The translations under genes were made by a program, and so were the position numbers. A stretch of DNA of 64,000 nt from Hyphomicrobiales bacterium (GTDB lineage: Bacteria; Pseudomonadota; Alphaproteobacteria; Rhizobiales; Xanthobacteraceae). A model generated the notes under the pieces. That model saw only the letters and a program-made list of their open reading frames with translations. It did not search any database and was not told where the DNA came from. Positions 1 through 7,972 of this stretch are shown here, in pieces. The stretch covers positions 45,630-109,629 of the forward strand of contig JAFKKG010000036.1 of the NCBI GenBank assembly GCA_017305715.1. Direction: 5' to 3'. Every line of letters begins with the position of its first letter. Position 1 is the stretch's first letter.

Positions 1-370
1 ATTTTATTGCCAAAGTTTGCGACTCAGAGTCCACGCAACCGGCTTTCGCCGGGTTGAAGCGAGTCGCGACGGTGCCGCCGAGGGATGGGTGACGGCGCGC
101 GTGAATCGCGAAAACATCTATAGCGATAGTGTTTCCTTCAATATTGACAAACGCCGATGTCGGCCGTTGCTGCACTTTTTGCATCGCTGCGCAAACGCGT
201 GGCGATGTTGCCGATGACAGCGCGTCGCGCGCCCTCCCTCGGCGGCGTCAACACTTCCTTAAGCGAGAAGCTGTTTTTTTGAATGTGTTGGTGTATTCGG
301 GATGTAGTGCATCTCGATTCCCGAGTGCACGCAGCGAACTAAGCCATCTCACTTACATTAGGAGGGCAAC
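1..370. other. Non-coding stretch upstream of the small basic protein gene
   Basis: I see no credible gene here; the open frames have no family resemblance and end abruptly. The part after about 110 is less GC-rich than the rest and contains a TTGACA hexamer near 145, but I cannot pair it with a convincing -10 box. The last bases carry the Shine-Dalgarno (GGAGGG, 361-366) of the basic protein that starts at 371, so this is probably its promoter and leader region. Confidence 0.5.
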
Positions 371-463
371 ATGGCCAAGAAAGCTAAGAAGGCAAAGAAG
401 GCGAAGAGCGCAGTGAAGAAGACTGCGAAGAAGACCCGCAAGGTCGCGAAGAAGAAGAAGTAA
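371..463 (+). CDS. 30-residue lysine-rich histone-like protein
   Basis: This short gene encodes 30 residues that are almost only Lys, Ala, Val, Thr and Arg. It starts MAKKAKKAKKAK, ends in KKKK, and has no acidic residue. A GGAGGG ribosome binding site sits five bases before the ATG. The composition is that of eukaryotic histone H1 tails and of bacterial H1-like proteins, so a nucleic-acid-binding, chromosome-compacting role is inferred. No folded domain can be present. The leader is long and no neighbouring gene is close, so it looks monocistronic. The frame is too short for usual ORF cut-offs. The strong RBS and coherent composition argue that it is real. Confidence 0.7.
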   Translation: MAKKAKKAKKAKSAVKKTAKKTRKVAKKKK

Positions 464-1281
464 CTTCGCTTCTCCAAGATTGCCGGCGGCTTGATGCCGG
501 CACGTCACACGAACCATCAGACCGTTTGCTTCTCGGAGCAAACATAACTCGGATGGCTCTGGTCGACGAAAGAGGGTGTCGGCGAGACATCAGGTCAAAC
601 GGCTGGATCGACTTTCGGGAGAGTTCGCTTTTCCAAAACCGGTCCGGCAGAAGAAACGAGCTTTCTTCGTTCGGTGCGGAATCTTTGCTCCGCAATTTCG
701 CCGGGCTCAAAGCCCGGCTGAAATCTGGTCCTGACGTGTTCGCCGACGCCCTCGTTCCCCGGAACGCCTTCCGTTCCGATGGCCGCGCCCCCGGCGCCCG
801 GCGTTCTGACATTTCCAAATCCTTTACCTGCCTGCTTTCGACCGCCCCTGGCGTCTGACCGCCCCGCGGCTTCCGCGGCTGTGGTGGGTCGCGGTCATAT
901 TTCGCCACGCATCGCTTGCGCCGCGCCCACCGATTCGGCGCTGGACCTTCTGCAGATGCTGGTGCTCCGTTCGCGCCGATGACCACGCGCGAAATGCGAG
1001 GCGTTGCAATGGTTATCGTTCTGCCAAATGGCAGGGTAAACCGGTCTTCACGAATCCTGACTTGTTGCTGCGGCGCAGGGACTTTTGCGATTTCGTGCGG
1101 GCCGCGCCGCACCGCGCGTTTACACCCCGTTCATCGCGAAATTTAAACTGCCCTTCAAATTTGATCGGTCATGATCATCCCAACAAGCCGGCAAACGGCG
1201 TGGAAAGTAACGGGACGTTTCAGACAGTGGACAGGGGCCGCGCTCGGGGGAGGGCGGCAACAAGAAAAAGGGGAGACTTCA
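464..1281. other. Intergenic region with small hairpins, no gene seen
   Basis: About 800 bases follow the small basic gene without a frame that looks like a protein. Two nearby dyads are visible: TGCGGA/TCCGCA at 675-694, and GCCGGGCT-caa-AGCCCGGC at 700-718. They could fold as consecutive hairpins and may end the upstream transcript, although there is no T-run. The 3' end carries the GGGGAG ribosome binding site of the Sel1-like gene. Confidence 0.4.
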
Positions 1282-1545
1282 ATGTTTCAGGGACAATTCG
1301 ATCTGGAGACAGCAACACCGGTGGAAACCGCAATCCCCGATCTGCTGTTCGAGCGTGGCCTGTACTGGGCGAGCGGCCGTTCCGGCGTCGTCAATCTGAT
1401 CGCCGCCCATAAATGGTTCAATCTCGCCGCCCTCAAGGGCCGCACGGATGCGGTCTCGATGCGCCGCGAAGTCGCCGAGATGATGTCGGACGTCGAGATC
1501 GCCACGGCGCAGCGCGAAGCCCGGGCCTGGATGACCGAGCACTGA
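1282..1545 (+). CDS. Sel1-repeat-like small protein
   Basis: The 87-residue product contains one Sel1-like (SLR/TPR-type) helical pair: the segment LYWASGRSGVVNLIAAHKWFNLAALKG has the spaced Ala/Gly/Trp/Leu pattern of that repeat. Such repeats act as protein-protein adaptors. The frame extends upstream to 1171, but the ATG at 1282 has a GGGGAG Shine-Dalgarno nine bases before it and begins the conserved part. There is no signal peptide or membrane segment. It stands alone, with non-coding DNA on both sides. The partner and exact role are unknown; similar short proteins are common in Rhizobiales. Confidence 0.75.
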   Translation: MFQGQFDLETATPVETAIPDLLFERGLYWASGRSGVVNLIAAHKWFNLAALKGRTDAVSMRREVAEMMSDVEIATAQREARAWMTEH

Positions 1546-1935
1546 GCGGCGAGATGACGGGGTGCCGGCCGACGCCGGCAGCGCCAGATCAAGCGCACCG
1601 ACAACACGCAGGTCACGCGAACAGGCTTGCTGAAATCATCGAGGCATTCGGGCCATAACGTCCACGGCCCACGATCCGCCCGCGCAACGAAGCGCCTCAT
1701 CAGCTCCTCCGCAGAAGCACAGGAGTCATGGCGAGGCAGCAGCGTTTTGATACAGCCGCGGTCATAGGTCCTGCATCGCGCATTATTCGATCACTTTGTC
1801 CGCCAACGTCAGCCGTCGAACCGGCCTCGCGTCGTAGCGGCCCGTTCCGCTGCGTTGACGTCACGACTCCGGAACGGCTAAGCTGTGCCCTCCCGAATTC
1901 CGCGTTTCGTCTCCTATTTTGCGGTTCCTTTTGCC
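1546..1935. other. Intergenic region, no gene seen
   Basis: About 390 bases lie between the Sel1-like gene and the hydroxylase gene. Overlapping open frames on both strands show no recognisable family and are Arg/Pro-rich in the way of GC-rich shadow frames. The last part presumably holds the promoter of the hydroxylase, but I see no clear -35/-10 pair or iron box. Confidence 0.4.
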
Positions 1936-2622
1936 ATGCTCGTTGCGATTCCCAACCTTCTTACGCCGCAGCAGGTTGCATACGCGCGGCAAAAGCTCGA
2001 CGCGGCGGCGAATTGGATCGACGGCGCGGCCACGGCGGGTGTTCTGGCGAAACAGGTCAAGCGGAACCGGCAGATCGACCAGAGCCACCACGTCGGACAA
2101 GAAATCGGGCAGATGATTCTCAAGGCGCTGGCCAGCAACGGGACCTTTATGTCTGCCGCGCAGCCGGTGAAGGTGCTTCCGCCGAAGTTCAACCGGTACG
2201 AAGGGGGGGAGCACTACGGGGCGCACATCGATAACGCCGTCATGGACATCCCCGCTTCAGGCGGCGTGCGCCTGCGTGCGGACCTCTCGATGACTGTCTT
2301 CTTCTCTGAACCCGGGGAATACGACGGGGGCGAGTTGCGTGTGCTGGACACGTATGGGCACCAGGCCATTAAACTTCCGGCGGGGCATGCCATCCTCTAC
2401 ACCGCCACGAGCCTGCACGAGGTGACGCCGGTCACGCGGGGGATCCGCACGTCCTCTTTTTTCTGGATACAGAGCATGATCCGCGATGACGGGCGGCGGT
2501 CGATGCTCTACGAGCTGGGCGAAGTCATCCATTCGCTCGCGGCAACACATCCCGACCACCCGTCCCTCGCTGGGTTTCTGGGCCACTATCACAAGCTGCT
2601 GCAGCGTTGGACGGACGTCTGA
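1936..2622 (+). CDS. piuC: PKHD-type Fe(II)/2-oxoglutarate hydroxylase, PiuC family
   Basis: This 228-residue protein matches the PiuC/YbiX family of Fe(II)- and 2-oxoglutarate-dependent hydroxylases in length and motifs. The iron-binding facial triad is His97-x-Asp99 in HYGAHID and His161 in SLHEV, and the 2-oxoglutarate-binding Arg follows in VTRGIR. Family members are often iron-starvation genes beside TonB siderophore receptors (piuA), but no receptor is adjacent here. The frame is open from 1885. The start at 1936 gives the family N-terminus, MLVAIPNLLT. The substrate is unknown. Confidence 0.9.
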   Translation: MLVAIPNLLTPQQVAYARQKLDAAANWIDGAATAGVLAKQVKRNRQIDQSHHVGQEIGQMILKALASNGTFMSAAQPVKVLPPKFNRYEGGEHYGAHIDNAVMDIPASGGVRLRADLSMTVFFSEPGEYDGGELRVLDTYGHQAIKLPAGHAILYTATSLHEVTPVTRGIRTSSFFWIQSMIRDDGRRSMLYELGEVIHSLAATHPDHPSLAGFLGHYHKLLQRWTDV

Positions 2623-3256
2623 ACGGGCAGGGAAGCGGGTGCGATGCCGGTGGTGTCGACGACGTGCGGCGCGAACCTCTTGAACGAGCCGAGTTTGCCT
2701 GAAGCGATCCATTCGTGATTGCTGGTGCCGGCGGTGGCGATACGGCTCGCTGGCGGGCGTCACGCCCACGCTGCCAAACATGAAGCTGAGGCGACCGAGA
2801 AACAGAAACACGTGATGAAGAATCATGTGCGGCTGCCGAAATGGCATGGGATGAAGCGTACGCGGCACCAAAGTGAAATCTGCATCATGCAGAGAAAAAC
2901 GATCGGGATGAGGTCGCAGAGGTTGTCGCGTCATCTGGGGCGCAGGCAGGCGTTTTCTCGGTGCGTCGGTCGGGTTCATCCGAGCGCTGATAACCGTTCG
3001 ATCGGCGTGTCAGTCCGGCGGTGTTTGCTTGCTGCGGCGGTTTTGCCGATATGGAGGCGAGAAAGGGCTGCCATTGCGACGAAGCGCAAGGTCCGGCCAA
3101 CCCCCGCCGGTTCGCCGCTACCTAGTCCGACTTGTCGAGCGAAATCAATCAGGTGTCGTTTCAGCCGATCTACCTCTGTTGAGCGCGCCGGGTCCGGCAT
3201 GGGAGCAGCCTTCGGGTTTGACCCTGCTGGTCGATTCGATGCATAAGACCCGCACC
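2623..3256. other. Intergenic region before tRNA-Ser, no gene seen
   Basis: Over 600 bases carry no frame I can assign. Frames on both strands overlap each other and lack family resemblance. The last 100 bases should hold the tRNA promoter. A stretch near 3185-3215 superficially resembles an SRP RNA loop and is discussed under rejected observations. Confidence 0.4.
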
Positions 3257-3348
3257 GGAGAGGTGGCCGAGTGGCTGAAGGCAGCGCTTTGCTAAAGCGC
3301 CATACGGCGAAAGTTGTATCAAGGGTTCGAATCCCTTCCTCTCCGCCA
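3257..3348 (+). tRNA. tRNA-Ser (anticodon GCT), CCA encoded
   Basis: The acceptor stem GGAGAGG (3257-3263) pairs exactly with CCTCTCC (3338-3344), followed by discriminator G and an encoded CCA. The D-arm has the class II serine pattern TGGCCGAGTGGC. The anticodon loop TTGCTAA gives anticodon GCT, which reads AGC and AGT codons. The variable arm CCATACGGCGAAAGTTGTAT is long, as expected for serine, and the T-arm AGGGTTCGAATCCCT is canonical. There is no obvious integrated element at its 3' end. Confidence 0.97.
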
Positions 3349-4350
3349 CCACCCCTGGGCACGAGCATTTCACTTCAGTTCGGGGACGCGGGTCTCTCCT
3401 GAGAAAAGCTTCGTTTCGAAGGCTCGCGCAGACCCGATGCGGCATGGCTCGCGGACCTGATCCGTCAAGCATCTGGCGGCGCCGCGCATTGTTACCGGCT
3501 TCATTCCGGAACGACGTGAACACCGCGAGTCCCTGTTTTTATAGCGGATTCGACGATTCTGGCGCGGCGTCGATGGCCATCTGGCTCTCCGCGTCTTCGG
3601 CCGTCGCGTGTTCGATTCGTTATCGCGGGCGACCACATTTGATTCAAGCAAGCAGCTGTTCCCGGGCACGGCAAGAAGGTGTTGGAACTTGCTCGGAGAT
3701 TGAAAGACCTTCGTCCTCCAAGCGCCTCGGCGATTCCGCGGCAGGTCAGCCGAACCGCCTCATTGTTGTCGCGATTGCGGCCCGCACGGCGCCGTTGCCC
3801 ACACCTTCTTATTGAAGCGCTGCTTCGAAGGACGTGGTCAGCGCCGAGCCAGCGCGCCGGCGTCTGATGTCGGCGACTCTATAATAGGTGACGGTTGGCG
3901 GGTGGGGATTCGATGTTTGCCGCGCTCGATTCGACGCCATGCGGCCTCAGGAGGGGGAGAGGCGCCCGACCAGTACCCCGCGGCAACCATTCACGCGTCA
4001 AATGGAACTTTTTAAAAAACATCAATAAAAACAATGCATTGAGAAAAAAGTTCGATCACATCTGCGTGTTATTTGTGCAACACCCTTCGGAAAAGGGGCT
4101 GAGTCATGCGTTCCGAAGCGGTTCCTTTGTTGCGTGTGCAGAAGTCCTCGGTAATTGTGATCACGCGACGGAGGGGGGCATCCCGAGGTCGTCCCGTTAG
4201 GTGGTTCGCTTAAGTCCCTCGCGTTGATGCGGGAGTGTCCGAAGGCGCGAAGCGACGAAGCGGGTTTCAGGGGATTAAGGGAACCAACCTTAGGGTGTTT
4301 ACACCCGGCGGATCCGGAACCTTCCCTACAGAGCAACTTGGAGGTTTATC
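3349..4350. promoter_or_regulatory. Long leader/promoter region of the first porin
   Basis: Roughly 1 kb between tRNA-Ser and the porin has no credible gene. The part up to about 3990 is unassigned. From about 4005 to 4070 the DNA turns AT-rich (runs of A and T in TTTTTAAAAAACATCAATAA and the bases after), which is unusual for this genome and typical of a strong, curved promoter. The remaining ~280 bases before the start codon could be a long 5' untranslated leader; it contains possible hairpins around 4140-4260. The ribosome binding site is TTGGAGG near 4338. Confidence 0.5.
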
Positions 4351-5967
4351 ATGAAGATGGTTAAGAGCCTAATTCTCGGCTCAGCGGCGGGTCTCATCGC
4401 CATGAGTGGAGCTCAGGCTGCCGATCTTCCCGTCAAGGCCAAAGCGGTCGAGTACGTGAGGATCTGCTCCCTGTACGGTGCTGGTTTCTTCTACATTCCT
4501 GGCACTGACACCTGCATCAAGCTGGGTGGTTACGTTCGTGTCGACACCACGTTCAATGGTGGCATCTACGGTCAGCCGGCGTGGTCGGGCGACCTCGGTC
4601 AGCAGAACCGCTATCGCGACTACTATGCTTCCCGCTCCCGTATGGCGTTGACGGTCGATACGCGCACCGCCACCGAATACGGTGTTGTCCGTACCTTCGG
4701 TCAGGCTGACTTCCAGTTCACGACCCAAGGCAACACCACGGTCAACCCGAACCTGTTCACGGGTTCGCCGAGCATCGGCACTTCCACGGGCCTGCTGAAC
4801 AGCCCGGGCGAAGGTTACGTCGCGGTTGAAATGGTGTTCATCCAGTTCGCTGGTTTCACCTTCGGTAAGTCGGCTTCGGCCTACGCAACGCCGTGGCATG
4901 GGTATCCGGGCAACAACAACTCGTACCTGCTCGGCGGCCATGACACCGTCACGGGTGTGAACAACATCCAGTACACCGCTCAGTTCGGCAACGGCGTTTC
5001 CGCCACCATCGGTCTCGATGATCCGGTCACGTTCAACCGTACCGCGGTTTACAACCTCGGCCTCGGCCTCGGCTTCGCGGGCACTGGCGCCAACACCTAC
5101 GCTGGCGTGCATGCTCCGGACGTCGTCGGCAACATCCGCGTCGACCAAGCCTGGGGTCTGTTCCAGATTTCGGCCGCTGCGCATGAAGTCTCCGGTTCCT
5201 ACAACATCCTGAACACCGTTGCGGCTCCGGCTGGCGGCGTGGGTGTTGCTGCGGGCGCTCCGACCGCTCTGTCGGAAATCTCTGGCCACCCCGACACCAA
5301 GTGGGGCGGTTCGGTGATGGCTGCCTTGCAGATCAAGAACCTCCCGACCGGCGCGGGCGACGATATCAAGATCGACGCCACCTACGCCAAGGGTGACACC
5401 AAGAACGTGATCTCCACGAGCGCGGCCTCGCCGAGCTTCGCGATGTTCGGTGGTACCGGCCGTCCGGGCGCCTATCAGAGCATCGGGTTCGGTGCGACGA
5501 CGGACGCTGTGTATCTGCCCGCCCTCAACGGCGGCACGGGTGACCTGAAGCTGACGGAAGCCTGGGGTGTCCGTGGTGCGTTCAACCACAACTGGGATCC
5601 GTACTGGTCGTCCAGCCTGTTCGGCAGCGCTTCGTGGGTCAAGTACAACGGTAACGCTCTCGACCTGACCTCGGCCAAGGGCCAGTATTGCGCGGTCTAC
5701 GTGACCGGCAAGGCTGTCTCCGCTGACTTCACCTGTAACCCGGACTTCTCCGTGTATCAGGTGGGCGTCGTGACCCGCTGGACTCCCGTCAAGAACCTCA
5801 CGTTCTCGGCTGAAGTCGGTGCGTTCTTCCTCGACCAGAAGTACACCGGTGCCGTCGCGACCGCGGGTGGCCCGGGTGCTCCGAAGCCGGGTGGCGCAGG
5901 TGCTGTGTACGAGTTCAAGGACCAGAGCACTGTGTACCTGAACGTTCGCGCTCAGCGTAACTTCTGA
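4351..5967 (+). CDS. Outer-membrane porin, Bradyrhizobium/alphaproteobacterial family
   Basis: This 538-residue protein is a porin of the alphaproteobacterial Porin_2 family. It has a Sec signal peptide (MKMVKSLILGSAAGLIAMSG, cleaved after AQA) and the mature start ADLPVKAKAVEYVRIC. A hallmark Cys pair follows in RICSLYGAGFFYIPGTDTCIKLGG, then amphipathic beta-strands, and the protein ends in the aromatic C-terminus AQRNF that is needed for barrel assembly. It would form general diffusion channels in the outer membrane. The Shine-Dalgarno TTGGAGG lies close to the ATG. Its paralogue lies next downstream and is highly similar over the whole length; the two differ mainly in the surface-loop segments. 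Codon choice is strongly biased, consistent with high expression. Confidence 0.95.
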   Translation: MKMVKSLILGSAAGLIAMSGAQAADLPVKAKAVEYVRICSLYGAGFFYIPGTDTCIKLGGYVRVDTTFNGGIYGQPAWSGDLGQQNRYRDYYASRSRMALTVDTRTATEYGVVRTFGQADFQFTTQGNTTVNPNLFTGSPSIGTSTGLLNSPGEGYVAVEMVFIQFAGFTFGKSASAYATPWHGYPGNNNSYLLGGHDTVTGVNNIQYTAQFGNGVSATIGLDDPVTFNRTAVYNLGLGLGFAGTGANTYAGVHAPDVVGNIRVDQAWGLFQISAAAHEVSGSYNILNTVAAPAGGVGVAAGAPTALSEISGHPDTKWGGSVMAALQIKNLPTGAGDDIKIDATYAKGDTKNVISTSAASPSFAMFGGTGRPGAYQSIGFGATTDAVYLPALNGGTGDLKLTEAWGVRGAFNHNWDPYWSSSLFGSASWVKYNGNALDLTSAKGQYCAVYVTGKAVSADFTCNPDFSVYQVGVVTRWTPVKNLTFSAEVGAFFLDQKYTGAVATAGGPGAPKPGGAGAVYEFKDQSTVYLNVRAQRNF

Positions 5968-5995
5968 TCCCGAAAGACTTGAAACAACAGGGAAA

Positions 5996-6024
5996 CCCCC
6001 GGCAGGCAACTGCCGGGGGTTTTT
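5996..6024 (+). terminator. Rho-independent terminator of porin 1
   Basis: A perfect 10-bp stem, CCCCCGGCAG/CTGCCGGGGG, with loop GCAA is followed by five T. It lies 28 bases after the porin stop. The same hairpin and flanks recur after the second porin at 7806. Confidence 0.95.
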
Positions 6025-6192
6025 CGTTGTGCTTTATCCGCCGCACACCGTCGCGCCCCGAAAATGTTGCGTAGCAAAAAGATCACACCGAATGACCAAG
6101 TGGAGCGTTTCACATCGTTGTCATTCTCGGCGCCCGTTTCTGGGTTAACTGTTCGCCATGCACTTGCATGAATCGTGGGACAGGAGACCCGA

Positions 6193-7779
6193 ATGAAAAT
6201 AGCGCGAACTCTAATTCTCAGCTCAGCGGCGGCCCTGATGGGCTTCAGCGGGGCTGAAGCGGCCGACCTTCCGGTCAAGGCCAAGGCCGTGGAATATGTG
6301 AGGATCTGCTCGCTTTACGGAGCCGGCTTCTTCTATATCCCGGGCACCGACACCTGCATCAAGCTCGGCGGCTATGTGCGCGTCGACAGCACTTTCAATG
6401 GCAGCATCCATGGCCAACCGGCATGGAGCGGCGATCTCGGGCAGCAGAATCGCTATCGCGATTACTTTGCCGCGCGTTCCCGTATGGCGCTGACCATCGA
6501 TACCCGTACCGCCACCGAGTATGGCGTGGTTCGTACCTTCGGCCAGGCTGACTTCCAGTTCAGCACCCAAGGCAGCAACAACGTCAATCCGAACAGTTTC
6601 ACCGGTTCGCCGAGCGTCGGCACCTCCACCGGCCTGTTGAACAGCCCGGGCGAAGGCTACGTCGCGGTGGAGTACGTCTTCATCCAGTTCGCCGGCTTCA
6701 CCTTCGGTAAGTCTGCCTCGGCCTATGCGACGCCCTGGCAGGGCTTCCCGGGTAACATCAATTCGAGTCTGCTCGGCGGCCAGAACACCGATACCGGTGT
6801 CAATCAAATTCAGTATACCGCGCAGTTCGGCAATGGCGTGAGCGCGTCGATCGGTCTCGACGATCCTGTCGTCTGGGATCGCACCAGCGTCTTCAATCTG
6901 GCGCTTCCGCTGAATGCCACGCTCGGCGGCAGCAACGTTTATGCAGGCGCCCACGTGCCCGATATCGTCGGTAATGTGCGCGTCGACCAGGCCTGGGGTC
7001 TCTTCCAGATTTCGGCAGCGGCCCACGAAGTCAGCGGCTCCTACAACATCCTGAACACGACGGGCGCTCCTGCCGGTGGTGTCGGCGTTGCCGGCGGTTC
7101 GCCCACCGCTCTGTCGGAAATCTCCGGTCACCCCGACACCAAGTGGGGCGGTTCGGTGATGGCGGCCTTGCAGCTCAAGAACCTCCCGACCGGCGCGGGC
7201 GACGACATCAAGGTTGATGTCAGCTACGCAAAGGGTGTCACCAAGAACGTGATTGCAACCTCGTCGGCTTCGCCGAGCTTTGCAATGTTCGGCGGTACAA
7301 GCCGCGCGGGCGCTTATCAGAGCGTCGGCTTTGGCGTGACGACGGATGCGGTCTACCTGCCGGTGGCAAATGGTGGTGACGGCTCGCTGCATCTGACCGA
7401 ATCGTTCGGCATCCGCGGCGCGTTCAACCACAACTGGAACCCCTACTGGTCGACCAGCCTGTTCGGAAGCTATTCGGCGGTTCGTTATGACGGCGCGGCG
7501 AAAGCTTTCATGTGCACCAACTACACGACGCCCGCCAAGGCGGTCAGCGCGGACTACAGCTGCAACCCCAACTACAACGTCTCGCAGCTCGGTCTTCTCA
7601 CCCGTTGGACTCCGGTCAAGAACCTGACGTTCTCGGCCGAAGCCCAGTGGTTCCACCTCGATCAGAACTTCACCGGTTCGGCAACGCTCGGCGCGTCCGC
7701 GCCGAAGCCGGCTACCGTGTACGAGTTCAAGGACCAGAACACGGTTCTGCTGCAGCTTCGCGCTCAGCGTAACTTCTGA
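6193..7779 (+). CDS. Outer-membrane porin, tandem paralogue
   Basis: The second porin has 528 residues from the ATG at 6193. That start gives the signal peptide MKIARTLILSSAAALMGFSG with cleavage before ADLPVKAKAVEYV. An upstream in-frame ATG at 6175 is possible, but the GGAGACC Shine-Dalgarno precedes 6193. Sequence, Cys pair, loop order and the C-terminal AQRNF are nearly those of the first porin, so the two arose by tandem duplication. It has its own promoter region (about 6025-6192) after the first terminator, so the paralogues can be expressed separately. Loop differences, for example around the second half of the barrel, may change pore selectivity. Confidence 0.94.
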   Translation: MKIARTLILSSAAALMGFSGAEAADLPVKAKAVEYVRICSLYGAGFFYIPGTDTCIKLGGYVRVDSTFNGSIHGQPAWSGDLGQQNRYRDYFAARSRMALTIDTRTATEYGVVRTFGQADFQFSTQGSNNVNPNSFTGSPSVGTSTGLLNSPGEGYVAVEYVFIQFAGFTFGKSASAYATPWQGFPGNINSSLLGGQNTDTGVNQIQYTAQFGNGVSASIGLDDPVVWDRTSVFNLALPLNATLGGSNVYAGAHVPDIVGNVRVDQAWGLFQISAAAHEVSGSYNILNTTGAPAGGVGVAGGSPTALSEISGHPDTKWGGSVMAALQLKNLPTGAGDDIKVDVSYAKGVTKNVIATSSASPSFAMFGGTSRAGAYQSVGFGVTTDAVYLPVANGGDGSLHLTESFGIRGAFNHNWNPYWSTSLFGSYSAVRYDGAAKAFMCTNYTTPAKAVSADYSCNPNYNVSQLGLLTRWTPVKNLTFSAEAQWFHLDQNFTGSATLGASAPKPATVYEFKDQNTVLLQLRAQRNF

Positions 7780-7805
7780 TCCCGAGAGACTTGAAACACC
7801 AGGAA

Positions 7806-7834
7806 CCCCCGGCAGGCAACTGCCGGGGGTTTTT
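7806..7834 (+). terminator. Rho-independent terminator of porin 2
   Basis: This is the same 10-bp stem and GCAA loop as at 5996, again with a T-run. The bases before it (GACTTGAAACA) and after it (TTCGTTGTG) are also shared, so the duplicated unit included the terminator. Confidence 0.95.
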
Positions 7835-7972
7835 CGTTGTGCGTCGCCTTAATCGCTCAGCGGCGACGTGCGGGCCGCGGCGCATCGTCGCCGGAGCCCC
7901 GTTGCGTGCGTTGAAATTTGTCTCGCCCGGCGCAAGGCGGCGGGACGCGATCGCGAAAAGTTCGGTGATCGG

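Noticed and set aside
2257-2979. 240-codon reverse frame over the end of piuC and its flank
   Set aside because: It overlaps a well-supported gene on the other strand for a third of its length and shows only Arg/His/Pro-rich text without a domain.
3185-3240. GGGTCCGGCATGGGAGCAGCC, similar to the conserved loop of SRP (4.5S) RNA near tRNA-Ser
   Set aside because: The invariant GGAA tetraloop reads GCAT and the second strand of helix 8 (AAGGCAGA or a similar run) is missing; a functional SRP RNA would not tolerate this.
4381-6009. 542-codon open frame antisense to porin 1 (and a 477-codon one at 6223-7656 antisense to porin 2)
   Set aside because: They mirror strongly biased porin codons; the products are Arg/Val/Glu-rich without any family, and no ribosome binding site is seen.
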